Source: Thermoplasmatales archaeon UBA447 (lineage in GTDB: Archaea > Thermoplasmatota > Thermoplasmata > Thermoplasmatales > Thermoplasmataceae). From it: a DNA stretch of 64,000 nt. Below, piece by piece: positions 1 to 9,216 of this stretch. Numbering within the stretch: the stretch's first letter is position 1; every line of letters starts with the position of its first letter. The translations under genes and the position numbers were made by a program. The stretch lies in the NCBI GenBank assembly GCA_002503205.1, contig DARE01000053.1:38599-102598 (forward strand). Reading direction: 5' to 3'. The notes below the pieces were generated by a model that saw only the letters and a program-made list of their open reading frames with translations, was not told where the DNA came from and made no database searches.

Positions 1-1
1 T

Positions 2-94
2 ATGATAGAGTTGGGGAGAGTGCCAAGAAAAACACGCTGGACTAATGAGTACCACAACCTGAAGTCAATGAAGAAACAGACTTCCAAGAACTAG
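2..94 (+). CDS. rpl24e: 50S ribosomal protein L24e, C-terminal fragment (5' cut by window edge)
   Basis: The window opens inside an open frame of 30 codons ending in TAG at 92-94. The peptide is strongly basic and contains [10 protein letters not shown], which resembles the end of archaeal L24e (the RKLKWT-type tail behind the zinc-binding part). The N-terminal Cys motif would lie upstream and is not visible. The next genes are ndk and infB; L24e, Ndk and aIF5B are commonly neighbours in archaea, which supports the call. Only the tail is present, so the name rests on short similarity plus gene order. Confidence 0.7.
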   Translation: MIELGRVPRKTRWTNEYHNLKSMKKQTSKN

Positions 95-102
95 GTGATC
101 AA

Positions 103-549
103 ATGGAGAAGACACTGGTACTCCTTAAACCCGATGCAGTAAAGAGGAGACTTTCGGGTGAAATTTTTTCTCGCTTTGAAAAGAAAGGACTTAAGATAGT
201 TGGCCTGAAACTGATGCGCCTGACAAAGAGTCAGGCAGAAAAACATTACTCTGTTCACAAGGGGAAGCCATTTTTCAATGGCCTTGTTGAATACATCACA
301 TCCGGACCTATTGTTGCGGCCGTTCTGGAAGGCGAAAACAGCATTTCAATAACCAGAACATTGAGTGGTGCAACCGACGGCTCCAAAGCTGCGCCTGGCA
401 CAATAAGGGGAGACTATTCAATGGGCATTGAAAAGAACATTATTCACGCATCAGATTCAAAGGAGTCTTTTGAACACGAATTCCCTATATTCTTCAGCAA
501 CGATGAAATAATGGAATACAACTGTGGCGACGAGGAGAATATATTTTGA
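103..549 (+). CDS. ndk: Nucleoside diphosphate kinase
   Basis: This cytosolic enzyme moves the gamma phosphate between nucleoside triphosphates and diphosphates through a phosphohistidine. The protein has 148 residues, close to the usual family length. It begins with the typical [11 protein letters not shown] strand (Lys9, Asp11), has the RGDYSM segment at about 102-107 and the catalytic His115 in [11 protein letters not shown] at 103 lies eight bases after the L24e stop. The stop at 549 is followed at once by the infB start, so rpl24e-ndk-infB is probably one transcript. The C-terminus runs about ten residues past the usual end. Confidence 0.96.
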   Translation: MEKTLVLLKPDAVKRRLSGEIFSRFEKKGLKIVGLKLMRLTKSQAEKHYSVHKGKPFFNGLVEYITSGPIVAAVLEGENSISITRTLSGATDGSKAAPGTIRGDYSMGIEKNIIHASDSKESFEHEFPIFFSNDEIMEYNCGDEENIF

Positions 550-2304
550 TTGAAAATGTCAGCAGATACCCTGAGACAGCCCATTGTTTGCGTTTTAGGT
601 CACGTGGACCATGGAAAGACATCACTTCTTGACTCCATAAGAAGTACTTCAGTAGCCAAAAAGGAGGTAGGTGGCATCACCCAGAGAATAGGTGCCACTG
701 ACATAGATATTTCTGAAATCGAAAAAAGGGCAAATATCGCCGGGAAGAAATCCCCTTTCAAGATCCCTGGTCTCTTATTTATTGATACTCCCGGTCATGT
801 GGCCTTCTCCAACATGAGGGCAAGAGGTGGGGCCCTGGCGGATATGGCCATCCTTGTGGTCGACATTAACGAAGGATTTAAACCTCAGACAATCGAATCC
901 ATAAACATACTCAAAAAATTCAAGACCCCTTTCATAGTTGCTGCAAATAAGATTGATCTCATCCCATTCTTCAGGCCGGCCAAGAACAGCTCATTTGTAG
1001 AGGCAATGAAGGGTCAGAGGCAGGAATATACTGATGAGCTGGAAAAGAGGCTATATGACCTGGTCTATAAGTTCTATGAATATGGTCTGACCACAGAAAG
1101 GTATGACAGAATAACCGATTTTGCAAAGACAGTCGCCATTGTGCCTGTCAGTGCTAAACTGGAGATCGGGATTCAGGATGTCCTGGTAATGCTGGCCGGT
1201 CTTTCACAAAGATACCTGGCACAGGATATCAGGTTCAAGGACACACTGGGGAGGGGCACCATCATTGAACTGAAAACTGAAGGTTCCATTGGAATCACCC
1301 TGGATACCGTTCTCTATCAGGGAAAACTGAGAAAGGGAGACACAATTGCGATAAATACAACTTCTGGGCCGGCACTTACAAGGGTGAAGGCTCTTCTTGT
1401 GAATTCCAAGTCTAAATCTGGAAAAATTGTTGAGCGAAGTTCTGTGAGTTCAGCCGCAGGGATCCGAGTTCTCATATCAGACAAACTGGATGTGGTTTCA
1501 GGCTCCCCACTGATTGTTGTACAGGGGGACCCAGGGGAAGCATTTGAGGAAATTTCCAGAGAATCTTCAGTTAATATTAAACTGTCAGAGCATGGCCTGA
1601 CTATCAAGGCTGATGCCCTAGGTTCCCTGGAAGCACTTGCCTACGAATTGGTTGACAAAGGATTCAGCATAAGGTCAGCTTCAGTGGGAAGTATTACCAG
1701 AAGGGACGTTATTGACGTCTCGACGCTTAACGATCCACTGGACAGGCTGTTGGTGGGATTCAATGTCCAAATCACGCAGGACGCTAGAGATGAAAGTTTC
1801 TCCTCAGATATAGGCATATTATCCAGTGATGTGATCTATTCCCTGGTCGAGGAATCACTTGAATGGTACAAAAAGAGAAAAGACCAGTTGAACGAACAGA
1901 GAAAGCAGTCCACTTCAATTCCGGCTAAGATTATGATTATGCCTGAGTACATCTTCAGAACAACAAAACCTGTTATCGCGGGAGTCAAGATATTCTCCGG
2001 AAGGATAAAGGTAGGGGATACACTGATAAGATCAGATGGCCGATACGGAGGGACCATAAAGAGCATCAGGGACGGTGAGGTCTCAAAGCAGTTTGCAGAC
2101 GCCCCTTCGGAGGTTGCAGTCTCAATAGAGGGTGTCACCCTCAACAGGCAGATAAACCCTTCAGAGCCCCTCTATGTGGACATTCCCGAGTCGGTTGTAA
2201 AAATTCTCAGGGAAAACCGCCTTGATGATGAGACTATGGAAACACTTGAGGAGATTATTCGAATAAAGAGAAAGGAGAATATTTTCTGGGGTACCAGAAC
2301 TTAA
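550..2304 (+). CDS. infB: Translation initiation factor aIF5B (IF-2 homologue)
   Basis: This GTPase promotes ribosomal subunit joining and initiator tRNA positioning. The archaeal short form is seen: 584 residues without a long N-terminal extension. The G1 motif GHVDHGKT is at 17-24, G3 DTPGH at about 79-83 and G4 NKID near 134. The beta-barrel domain II (RGTIIELKTEGSIGIT) and the C-terminal domains III-IV follow. TTG at 550 directly abuts the ndk stop; an in-frame ATG at 556 is the alternative start, and the GAGGAG at 533-538 fits either. The 3' end overlaps the convergent exchanger gene by four bases. Confidence 0.96.
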   Translation: MKMSADTLRQPIVCVLGHVDHGKTSLLDSIRSTSVAKKEVGGITQRIGATDIDISEIEKRANIAGKKSPFKIPGLLFIDTPGHVAFSNMRARGGALADMAILVVDINEGFKPQTIESINILKKFKTPFIVAANKIDLIPFFRPAKNSSFVEAMKGQRQEYTDELEKRLYDLVYKFYEYGLTTERYDRITDFAKTVAIVPVSAKLEIGIQDVLVMLAGLSQRYLAQDIRFKDTLGRGTIIELKTEGSIGITLDTVLYQGKLRKGDTIAINTTSGPALTRVKALLVNSKSKSGKIVERSSVSSAAGIRVLISDKLDVVSGSPLIVVQGDPGEAFEEISRESSVNIKLSEHGLTIKADALGSLEALAYELVDKGFSIRSASVGSITRRDVIDVSTLNDPLDRLLVGFNVQITQDARDESFSSDIGILSSDVIYSLVEESLEWYKKRKDQLNEQRKQSTSIPAKIMIMPEYIFRTTKPVIAGVKIFSGRIKVGDTLIRSDGRYGGTIKSIRDGEVSKQFADAPSEVAVSIEGVTLNRQINPSEPLYVDIPESVVKILRENRLDDETMETLEEIIRIKRKENIFWGTRT

Positions 2305-3269
2305 TAAAGCAGGAATGCTGAAATAATCATCAGTGCACCGAGTATGAAACTGTAATATTTCCTTGATCTCACTGAAGAGAGAAAAATCAGCATAAAAGAA
2401 GCGGGAAGCATAAAGAGCATGGCCTGCAGCCCTGTATGAAAATATATTCTTGTAATTAACATTGAAATTGCAAGGAGAAAAGTCCCCTTGTAAATGGTTG
2501 ATCCTATCACCACTCCCATGGCAGCCTGGCCGTCAACTTTTCTTATGCTTGTAATGAACATGGTGATTTCAGGGAGTGAACCGGCGATGCCAGTTACAAT
2601 AAACCCTGAGGCAAATGAACTTATCCCAGAAATTGCAGATATACTATCAGTGTATATAACAAGGGCATTTGAGGAGAGTGCCAGCAGTAAAACTGAAAGG
2701 GCCATAACAGGAATGCTGAACCTCTGAATCTTTTCGTTCTCTGCCGGGGTATGCTGTGAATTGCCTGTCAATACATACAGAAGAAAGATCAGGATTAGAA
2801 ATGGGGCAAATATGAGCGTGTAATGTACAGGAAGAAACGCAAGTGGCAGTACAATGGCACTGGCAACAAGAACAAGCATTGCACCGACAGTTTGCTTCCT
2901 GGAAACTCCAGTCACAAACAGAGGAATTAATATTATAAGTATTGCAAGAGTTAGTATGTTTGATCCCTCTATTGTTCCAAAGCTTATTCCTCCAAAGCCT
3001 CTCAGTGAGGAATCCAGAACAACAGCTATTTCATCCAGGACGGCTCCAGTACCAAGAATAAACTTCCCCATGGAAGAGCTGCTTATGCGAAACCTTGACG
3101 ATAGGGACCTTGCCTCATCAACAAACACATCACTGGAAATTACAAGAGCAATTATGGAGACAGCATCAATAGAAATGATCTCAAAAACATTAGCAAGAGT
3201 CGTGAATAAAGAAAAATAAAAAAGGATTGCAGTGAGAATGAGAAGAGCAGGAAGACTTCTTCTCAACAT
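2301..3269 (-). CDS. Sodium/calcium exchanger (CaCA) family membrane protein
   Basis: A 322-residue polytopic membrane protein with about ten hydrophobic segments. It has two similar blocks, as expected for the alpha repeats of cation/Ca2+ antiporters: GTGAVLDEIAVVLDSS followed by GTIEGSNILTL in the first half, and GIAGSLPEITMF followed by GVVIGSTIYKG in the second. The acidic residues in each block (Asp-Glu and Glu) match the ion-binding positions of the family. The transported ion cannot be deduced. It is transcribed toward infB, with a four-base tail overlap, and follows speD by only seven bases on the same strand, so the two may share a transcript. Confidence 0.75.
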   Translation of the reverse strand: MLRRSLPALLILTAILFYFSLFTTLANVFEIISIDAVSIIALVISSDVFVDEARSLSSRFRISSSSMGKFILGTGAVLDEIAVVLDSSLRGFGGISFGTIEGSNILTLAILIILIPLFVTGVSRKQTVGAMLVLVASAIVLPLAFLPVHYTLIFAPFLILIFLLYVLTGNSQHTPAENEKIQRFSIPVMALSVLLLALSSNALVIYTDSISAISGISSFASGFIVTGIAGSLPEITMFITSIRKVDGQAAMGVVIGSTIYKGTFLLAISMLITRIYFHTGLQAMLFMLPASFMLIFLSSVRSRKYYSFILGALMIISAFLLY

Positions 3270-3276
3270 TGCACCT

Positions 3277-3693
3277 TTACTGTATTATAAGGTGCTCCGG
3301 CTTCTCCACCTTTACCTCTTCTGTTACAGAGGTTCCTCTTCTCAGCCTCTTACAATCTATTTTATCGGGACCCAGGTGTTCCACAAGGTAATCAAATGCT
3401 GTTTCTGCCCCTTTTGGATCACCACATGTGTAGACATCCAAGGTAACAAGCCCATACTCCGGCCAAGTATGAAATGACAGATGAGACTCTGCCAGTAAAA
3501 CCACTCCGCTTGCACCCGCTGGCTGGAACTGGTAATAATCGGACGATATTCTTGTCAAATTACCGGCCTTAACAGCATCCTCAATAATCGGATATATGTT
3601 GTCGGCCTTTGAAATTATGTCCGGATCCACGCCATATAGATCTGCCAAAATCTGAAACCCTACGGCCACTGCCATCTTCCTCCATATTTGCAC
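3277..3693 (-). CDS. speD: S-adenosylmethionine decarboxylase proenzyme, pyruvoyl-dependent
   Basis: This enzyme decarboxylates SAM to supply aminopropyl groups for polyamine synthesis. The proenzyme self-cleaves between Glu69 and Ser70 in LLAESHLSFHTWPE, and the new N-terminal Ser becomes the pyruvoyl group. His75 and the Cys90 region (DVYTCGD) are the usual processing and catalytic residues. The length is typical of the short bacterial/archaeal class. The longest frame starts with GTG at 3693; ATG at 3675, preceded by GGAGG three bases away, is a plausible alternative. A TTTAAATA box lies at 3730-3737. The downstream exchanger starts seven bases later. Confidence 0.93.
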   Translation of the reverse strand: MQIWRKMAVAVGFQILADLYGVDPDIISKADNIYPIIEDAVKAGNLTRISSDYYQFQPAGASGVVLLAESHLSFHTWPEYGLVTLDVYTCGDPKGAETAFDYLVEHLGPDKIDCKRLRRGTSVTEEVKVEKPEHLIIQ

Positions 3694-3851
3694 CTCAAAG
3701 TTGACAATCAGTCGTATTAAAATGTTGTATTTAAATATTTATTATTCCGATGAGTTTTTCTTTATATCTACGCACCTGAATAATTATGGAAAATTCAATT
3801 GTGCCATCTAAATATCTATATCAAAATATTAGTAATTATATATTTCTATAT

Positions 3852-4613
3852 CTACAAATATTTGATTTGCAGGTTAATTTCAGGGTATCTGGTCTCCATC
3901 TCCTTGATCAGGCTCAGTGCAAAATGAAACCTTCTGCTTGATATTACAAGTAAGACGTTCAGTCCCCTGGAAGCAGCCTCGAAACTGCCTTCCAGAGAGG
4001 CGAACTCAATCCTTGGATCATATCCTGCGGTTCTTACAAGATAGTACGCATGTTCTCCAGATACTGCTATTATGTGGTTTTTTTGTGATGCTTTTCCAAT
4101 TTCCTCCATTAATGCACTTGATTTGCCTATTGAAGGGGAAACTGGTACCACAAGGATCATAACTTCCCCAATGTTGACCTCGATTTTTTCCTTGACCTGC
4201 CCTATTCCTACTATTTCCCCTTTCCTGGCATCCCATGCAGCAGTGCCTGAGTAAGGCCCATCAGTGGCAAGTGCATGAAGATACCCTCCCTCCATTCGAA
4301 GAAGTGCCCTGTCGTTTTTTGAAAAGTCATTATCAGCAATTGCCTCCCAGGTATTTACTGTGTCAAGCCTGCTGAGATTTGAAGAGACGAAATCGCGGAG
4401 ATTTGTTAGGTATGTCTCGACAAAAGCAAATCCATCCTTGGTGACATGCCCATTTTGATCAAGAAGTCCTCTCTTTTCCAGTTGTTTGATATTGTACTGC
4501 ACACCCTGCAGGGTAATGCCCACCTCCCGGGAGATATCCGCCGGCCTATCCTCTCCCTGCAGGATACGGAGCATTATCATCAACTGGGTAAGAGTTCCCT
4601 GATCGGGCACCAT
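3852..4613 (-). CDS. Winged-helix transcriptional regulator (COG1497-like)
   Basis: The protein has 253 residues. The first 65 form a winged helix: ADISREVGITLQGVQYNIKQ is the helix-turn-helix, followed by LEKRGLLDQNGHVT as wing and KDGF. The remainder is a mixed alpha/beta region of unknown ligand, with a glycine-rich segment MEGGYLHALATDGPYSG and a second strand-rich part (GEVMILVVPVSPSIGKS). It resembles archaeal predicted regulators of the COG1497 kind; I am recalling this, not measuring it. It is divergent from lipB, with about 75 bases between the starts, so it may control its own or the lipB promoter. The target is unknown. Confidence 0.6.
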   Translation of the reverse strand: MVPDQGTLTQLMIMLRILQGEDRPADISREVGITLQGVQYNIKQLEKRGLLDQNGHVTKDGFAFVETYLTNLRDFVSSNLSRLDTVNTWEAIADNDFSKNDRALLRMEGGYLHALATDGPYSGTAAWDARKGEIVGIGQVKEKIEVNIGEVMILVVPVSPSIGKSSALMEEIGKASQKNHIIAVSGEHAYYLVRTAGYDPRIEFASLEGSFEAASRGLNVLLVISSRRFHFALSLIKEMETRYPEINLQIKYL

Positions 4614-4687
4614 GGAAAGGCAATATGTGTTTTGATTATTAATTGTTCTTAAAAAATTTGAAATTACAGTACCACATTCCTTTGATT

Positions 4688-5416
4688 ATGGATAATGTTC
4701 CAGTGGTAAATTCTGGAAGAAGCGTTATCATTGACAACACTTCTTTTCTGTCTGAATATTTCTCAACCCTTGAAATTCAGAGACTTCTGAATGATAGACG
4801 AAACAAAAGCCAAACTGGCGACATCATAATGATGCTTCAGCATCCTCCAACATTCACTACCGGGATACATGACAATCCGGAAGAATATCCCTATCTTGAG
4901 GAAAAGCCTATCCGGATCGAACGTGGAGGGTCAGTCACCTACCATGGCCCCGGCCAGCTCGTAATGTATTTTATCGTATCATTGAAAGAAAATGGGATAA
5001 ATGTTCTCCAGCTTATAGAGAGGATTCAATCATCCATGGCTGAGGCACTTCTAAGATATGGGAAAGGTTCAGAGGGCAGGCTGGGAAGGGAAACAGGTCT
5101 TTGGCTTTTAAACGGCAAAAAGATTGCATCCATCGGCCTGGCAGTTAAGGGTTTCTCCACTCTTCATGGATCCGCACTGAACGTAAGCAATGATATGGTT
5201 CCATTTTCAAAGATAATGCCCTGCGGGTTCGACCATGATATAATGACAAGTCTGAGCCTAGAAAGTGAAACCGACATTGATTTCGAACATTTTGTTGAAA
5301 TACAGAAACAAATTTTAGCTGAAAAATTCAGGATAAATGATACAAAAAAATTTGGTAATGAGGGGGAATTCAGGAAATATCTGAGTGTGCAATTGTCTGA
5401 GACTGCTCCCTCATAA
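4688..5416 (+). CDS. lipB: Octanoyl/lipoyl-[ACP]-protein transferase, LipB family
   Basis: The enzyme transfers an octanoyl or lipoyl group to the lipoyl domain of 2-oxoacid dehydrogenases or the glycine cleavage H protein. The family signature RGGSVTYHGPGQLVMYF is at residues 79-95. Lys145 in GKKIASIGLAVK and the acyl-thioester Cys179 in KIMPCGFDHD are the expected catalytic pair. The ATG at 4688 gives 242 residues and starts at the normal N-terminal strand; the frame is open back to TTG at 4643, which would add 15 unconserved residues. The last 47 bases overlap the convergent aldehyde dehydrogenase gene. No lipoylated enzyme genes are in this window. Confidence 0.92.
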   Translation: MDNVPVVNSGRSVIIDNTSFLSEYFSTLEIQRLLNDRRNKSQTGDIIMMLQHPPTFTTGIHDNPEEYPYLEEKPIRIERGGSVTYHGPGQLVMYFIVSLKENGINVLQLIERIQSSMAEALLRYGKGSEGRLGRETGLWLLNGKKIASIGLAVKGFSTLHGSALNVSNDMVPFSKIMPCGFDHDIMTSLSLESETDIDFEHFVEIQKQILAEKFRINDTKKFGNEGEFRKYLSVQLSETAPS

Positions 5417-6932
5417 ACTGCTGGAGATAGTAGTAGGATCCGGTACCTTTACCGCTTATTCCACTCATTTTCCATCCAACGAATGGCTGGGAGCCGACAA
5501 CAGCACCGGTGCTTGCACCTCTGGTACGGTTGGCATATATAACTCCTGCTTCGACATTGTCGAAATAATATTCCATTTCCTTCTGGCTGTTTGTAAATAT
5601 GCCTCCGGTCAATCCATATTCAGATTTGTTGATATGTTCGACGGCCTCTTCCACACTGTTTACCTTAAGAACTGCAAGTACCGGGAGGAACAGCTCTTCC
5701 CTGACAACGTGGGAATCTGGTTTTGCATCAGCAATTAATGTCGCTTCTACATAGAAGCCTGGTTGATCAAGAGCCTTTCCTCCAGCAACAACTTTTCCTC
5801 CTTCTGAAAACTTTGGTGTCAGGTTCTTGAACCTCTCATATGCTTCACGGTTTACTACCGGATTCAAGAACGCCTCTTTCTTTCTTGGGTCCTCCGGTTT
5901 GAGGTTTCTGACTTTTTCAGAGAGTTTCTTCACGAACTCATCATAAACATCCCTGTGAACATATGCAAGTGAAGTTGCGCTGCATTTCTGTCCAGAGTAT
6001 CCATAAGCCCCTCTGAAAACACCTTCTACTGCATCATCAAGCCTGCAGTTGTTGGAAACAATGACCGCATCCTTTCCACCCATTTCTGTGATCACAGGCT
6101 TTGGTCTCTTAGCCTGGGCATTTCTGTATATGCCCATTCCAACCTCTCTGGATCCGGTGAAGACGACTCCTCCGATATCGTCATCCTCAGTTATCATCTT
6201 TCCTACAACAGACCCCTTACCTGCAACAAAGGCAAGTGCTTCTTTCGGCACTCCTGCCTCATAGAGCATATTTACTGTGAGGTAAGTGCTTATGGGAATG
6301 TCCCCGGAAGCCTTCAGAATAACGCCGTTGCCGGCCACAAGAGGTGCCGCGGTCATTCCTACAGTAATTGCAAAGAAGTTGAAAGGAGGGATCACAGCGA
6401 AGACGCCATAAGGTTTCATTACGCTGAAGCTCTCTTCGTTGTCGTAGCCTTTTCCGGTGAGTCTCTCGTATCCATTGTTCTGTATGAGGTCGAATGCATA
6501 ATATCTGAGAAAGTCTATGCCTTCATCAACATCAGCCATAGCCTCTGTTCTGTTCTTGCCATTCTCATAAGCAAGGAGGGCGGATATGAGGAATTTTTTC
6601 TCACTCAAAAGGTCAGCTGCTTTCAGAATGATGGATGCCCTTTTTCTGTATCCATAGTGATACCACTTCTTATAATTGGACTTCAGCATGGAGATTGCTT
6701 TCCTTACGCTATCTTCAGAAGCTGCTTGAAATGTTCCTATTTCTTTTCCGTCTATGGGGGAGATATCCTTCAGTTTCTCTTTCTCAATTATCTCGGTCCC
6801 GATAATATTCGGGTATTCCTTATTCAGATATTTTTCGGCGTCTTTGAGAGCCTTCTCATAAAGATCATGAAATTCCTTCTCTTTTCCGCCTTTTGTCATC
6901 CTGACATATGTCAGTTCGTTCTCGAAGGTCAT
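5370..6932 (-). CDS. Aldehyde dehydrogenase, probable 1-pyrroline-5-carboxylate dehydrogenase
   Basis: An NAD(P)-dependent oxidoreductase of 520 residues. All aldehyde dehydrogenase landmarks are present: Asn184 in IPPFNFFAI, Lys207 in VILKAS, the FTGSREVG nucleotide loop at 259-265, the general base Glu283 in ITEMGGKDA and the nucleophile Cys317 in SGQKCSAT. The FNFFAI and GGKDA spellings and the total length resemble the glutamate-semialdehyde (RocA/PruA) branch, so proline or ornithine breakdown is the likeliest role; no proline dehydrogenase is nearby to confirm it. The SDR gene is 29 bases upstream on the same strand and could be co-transcribed. The 3' end overlaps lipB. Confidence 0.85.
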   Translation of the reverse strand: MTFENELTYVRMTKGGKEKEFHDLYEKALKDAEKYLNKEYPNIIGTEIIEKEKLKDISPIDGKEIGTFQAASEDSVRKAISMLKSNYKKWYHYGYRKRASIILKAADLLSEKKFLISALLAYENGKNRTEAMADVDEGIDFLRYYAFDLIQNNGYERLTGKGYDNEESFSVMKPYGVFAVIPPFNFFAITVGMTAAPLVAGNGVILKASGDIPISTYLTVNMLYEAGVPKEALAFVAGKGSVVGKMITEDDDIGGVVFTGSREVGMGIYRNAQAKRPKPVITEMGGKDAVIVSNNCRLDDAVEGVFRGAYGYSGQKCSATSLAYVHRDVYDEFVKKLSEKVRNLKPEDPRKKEAFLNPVVNREAYERFKNLTPKFSEGGKVVAGGKALDQPGFYVEATLIADAKPDSHVVREELFLPVLAVLKVNSVEEAVEHINKSEYGLTGGIFTNSQKEMEYYFDNVEAGVIYANRTRGASTGAVVGSQPFVGWKMSGISGKGTGSYYYLQQFMREQSQTIAHSDIS

Positions 6933-6961
6933 GATTCTTTATGTAAGGATCATACATAAAA

Positions 6962-7696
6962 TTACTTGGTAATTGTATTTAGACCCCTGTCAACATTAAT
7001 GCACTGGCCGTTAATTCCAAGTGACATCTCACTGGCCAGAAATGCATTTACCATTGCTATCTCAATAGGTTCAAGGTTTGTGCTTTCTGAAAACTTTGTG
7101 AAGTTAAATGGGAAGACCTTGTAATAGGTGTCCTCCTTTCCAACAGAACCCGGCATAACCCCATTAACTCTTATATTGTACTTCCTGAGCGTTTCAGCGG
7201 TTTTTCTGACCAGCTCCGGTACTGCTGCCTTGGATATATTGTAGGAAAGATCGTTGCCTGGCATGATATGCGGGGATGCTCCAACGAGGACGAAGGAACC
7301 TCCATTTTTTTTCATAGGCTCTGAAAATGACTCTATAATTCGAAGATGGCTGAGGAGGTTTGTCTGCAGCATGGACATGAAGAAAGTGTCATCCGGGAAT
7401 TCCTTTCCTGAGGCTTCCCATTTTCCAACGTTTGATATTACGGTATCAATCTGTCCATAGGTCTTCAGTATTGCATCCCTGACTGCACTGATCTGCTCGG
7501 GCTTAGATAGATCAGCCTTGAATGCTTTAATGGTGGAAGATTCCACCAGGCCAAACATATTGCCTGATCTTGATACTATGGCAACCTTGGCCCCAAAATT
7601 GATCATCATTCTTACACTTGCCATTCCCTGACCTGGCCCCACACCAAGTATTACTGCAACTTTTCCAGCCAGTGAATCACGAATTATGTCTACCAT
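6962..7696 (-). CDS. Short-chain dehydrogenase/reductase
   Basis: A 244-residue Rossmann-fold oxidoreductase. The cofactor loop reads GVGPGQGMA at 18-26, a variant of TGxxxGxG with Val for the usual Thr or Ser. The second strand ends in SRSG, which suggests NADP preference. The catalytic triad is Ser141 (VGAS), Tyr152 and Lys156 (YNISK). The C-terminal GINGQCINVDRG is the usual substrate-loop end of the classical SDR class. The substrate cannot be predicted. It lies just upstream of the aldehyde dehydrogenase on the same strand, so the two may work on the same metabolite. The divergent neighbour is the pirin gene. Confidence 0.85.
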   Translation of the reverse strand: MVDIIRDSLAGKVAVILGVGPGQGMASVRMMINFGAKVAIVSRSGNMFGLVESSTIKAFKADLSKPEQISAVRDAILKTYGQIDTVISNVGKWEASGKEFPDDTFFMSMLQTNLLSHLRIIESFSEPMKKNGGSFVLVGASPHIMPGNDLSYNISKAAVPELVRKTAETLRKYNIRVNGVMPGSVGKEDTYYKVFPFNFTKFSESTNLEPIEIAMVNAFLASEMSLGINGQCINVDRGLNTITK

Positions 7697-7807
7697 AATT
7701 CCTTATCCGTTACTTGCTATTAAGTTAAACTGGCAGGTTCTACACCATAATTATTAAACATTTGCAAACATATTTGTGCAGTGATGCAATAATGTACTTG
7801 TGATAAT

Positions 7808-8734
7808 ATGCCAGAAAATGAAAAATTAAAGGAGGTTCAGGCGGTATTCAGGGGAACCGATACTATGGACGGGGCAGGTGTAAGGCTTCGCCGAATATTC
7901 GGAGGTTACTCTACAGCTTCAATTACAGATCCATTCCTCCTTCTGGATCATTTTGGCTCTAACAAAAAAGAGGAATATATCAGAGGGTTTCCCTGGCATC
8001 CACACAGGGGTATCGAGACAATCACGTACATACTGGATGGGAAAGTAACACATGAGGACAGTGAAGGGAACAGAGGGACAATTTACCCAAATGATCTCCA
8101 GTGGATGTCTTCCGGCAGCGGAATATACCATCAGGAAATGCCAAGGCCGATCGAAAAAACAGATCCAAGGGAGGCAATACTTTCTTCTGGAATGCCAGAA
8201 TCATCAGTGGGACTGCAACTCTGGTTGAACATACCTGCTGAAAAAAAGATGAATAAACCATCCTACAGGGATATAAAGGGAAGAAATGTAACAGTCGTTG
8301 ATAATGGGGATGGAGCAAAGGTGAAACTGATTTCCGGCAAGTATGGCAAAGATGAGTCCGAATTCCAGGGAGATCTAAAGATTGATCCTCATTATCTGGA
8401 CATAGTGCTTGAACCTGAATCGGATTTCAAATACATAGTCCCGGATGGATACAATACTATCCTTTACACCATGGCCGGTTCTCTTTCAGTTTATCCGCAG
8501 AAAACAAACTTTTCAATGGGGGACGCCATAGTTTTCAGTATGGACGGGAACACTGTCAAACTTGTGTCGTCCGAATCAGGGGCCAGGTTTATACTCCTTG
8601 CAGGAAGGCCCCTCAGGGAGCCAGTTCACTGGTATGGCCCTATTGTTATGAATTCCCAGGACCAGCTAAATGAAGCGTTCCGGGACCTGCAGAATGGTAC
8701 ATTTATCAGGGACAGGGAACCATTATTCTTATAG
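7808..8734 (+). CDS. Pirin family protein (double cupin)
   Basis: A 308-residue bicupin of the pirin family. The N-terminal cupin has the metal site His64, His66, His108 and Glu110 in PWHPHRGIETITYIL and SGSGIYHQEMP. The second cupin (about residues 200-300) lacks an obvious metal site, as usual. Some pirins are quercetinases; others are redox sensors. The precise activity is not visible here. The N-terminus RGTDTMDGAGVRLRRIFG is typical. ATG at 7808 is the natural start. It stands alone between two minus-strand genes. Confidence 0.88.
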   Translation: MPENEKLKEVQAVFRGTDTMDGAGVRLRRIFGGYSTASITDPFLLLDHFGSNKKEEYIRGFPWHPHRGIETITYILDGKVTHEDSEGNRGTIYPNDLQWMSSGSGIYHQEMPRPIEKTDPREAILSSGMPESSVGLQLWLNIPAEKKMNKPSYRDIKGRNVTVVDNGDGAKVKLISGKYGKDESEFQGDLKIDPHYLDIVLEPESDFKYIVPDGYNTILYTMAGSLSVYPQKTNFSMGDAIVFSMDGNTVKLVSSESGARFILLAGRPLREPVHWYGPIVMNSQDQLNEAFRDLQNGTFIRDREPLFL

Positions 8735-8739
8735 GTGGT

Positions 8740-9138
8740 TCAAACAGGATTGTTTGGGATTGAAGCCCCAATCCTTCTCTTTTTCCAGGATACTGCCATA
8801 AAACCCCCAAGGATGCAGAGTACAAACCCAATTGTAAATCCACCTTCTGTGCCTATCCAGCTGAGCAGGGAAAAAACAACAATTATTGCACCGAATATTC
8901 TTGTCCATCTGGTCCCAAACATCACCAGGATGCTTGAGGCGGTCAGCACAATCCCCCATACTGCCCCGAGAGTCAGCGCAAGGTGTTCCCCCGGGCTTAT
9001 TCCACTGATTGAACCTGAAATAATAATGCTTCTCGCTCCCACATAAAGTATGAGAAGTCCTCCCAGAAGGGAAACAATTCCTGCGTCTATTGGTGAGTCC
9101 TTGAAACTGAACCTTGACACGGGGGTTAATTGCCTCAA
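8740..9138 (-). CDS. Small four-helix membrane protein, function unknown
   Basis: A 132-residue protein with four hydrophobic segments: about 22-40, 50-75, 78-95 and 100-118. Glycine-rich turns (GLLILYVGARS, GFTIGFVLCILGGF) separate them, and a basic tail WKKRRIG follows. No domain is recognised. The longest frame starts with TTG at 9138. GTG at 9120, about 25 bases after the AT-rich TAATTAATG at 9141-9149, is an equally plausible leaderless start giving 126 residues. It lies downstream of the archaellin on the same strand but behind a terminator-like hairpin, so co-transcription is unlikely. Confidence 0.55.
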   Translation of the reverse strand: MRQLTPVSRFSFKDSPIDAGIVSLLGGLLILYVGARSIIISGSISGISPGEHLALTLGAVWGIVLTASSILVMFGTRWTRIFGAIIVVFSLLSWIGTEGGFTIGFVLCILGGFMAVSWKKRRIGASIPNNPV

Positions 9139-9150
9139 ATTAATTAATGT

Positions 9151-9171
9151 TCTCCAATTTAGAATTGGAGA
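9151..9171. repeat. Perfect 9-bp inverted repeat with 3-base loop
   Basis: TCTCCAATT at 9151-9159 and AATTGGAGA at 9163-9171 are exact reverse complements around TAG. It lies between the archaellin stop and the start of the next minus-strand gene. It could be a second terminator hairpin for the archaellin mRNA or an operator at the membrane-protein promoter. Confidence 0.6.
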
Positions 9172-9186
9172 TAAAAGGTGAGGTTT

Positions 9187-9207
9187 GGCCCCGCCATCAC
9201 CGGGGCC
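9187..9207 (-). terminator. GC-rich hairpin downstream of the archaellin gene
   Basis: GGCCCCG at 9187-9193 and CGGGGCC at 9201-9207 pair perfectly around a 7-base loop, with one further T-A pair outside. It starts ten bases after the archaellin stop and on the minus strand is followed by AAACCTCACCTTTTAT. In this AT-rich setting such a stem stands out. It is a likely terminator or a stabiliser of the mRNA 3' end. Confidence 0.6.
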
Positions 9208-9216
9208 ATGAGGTGT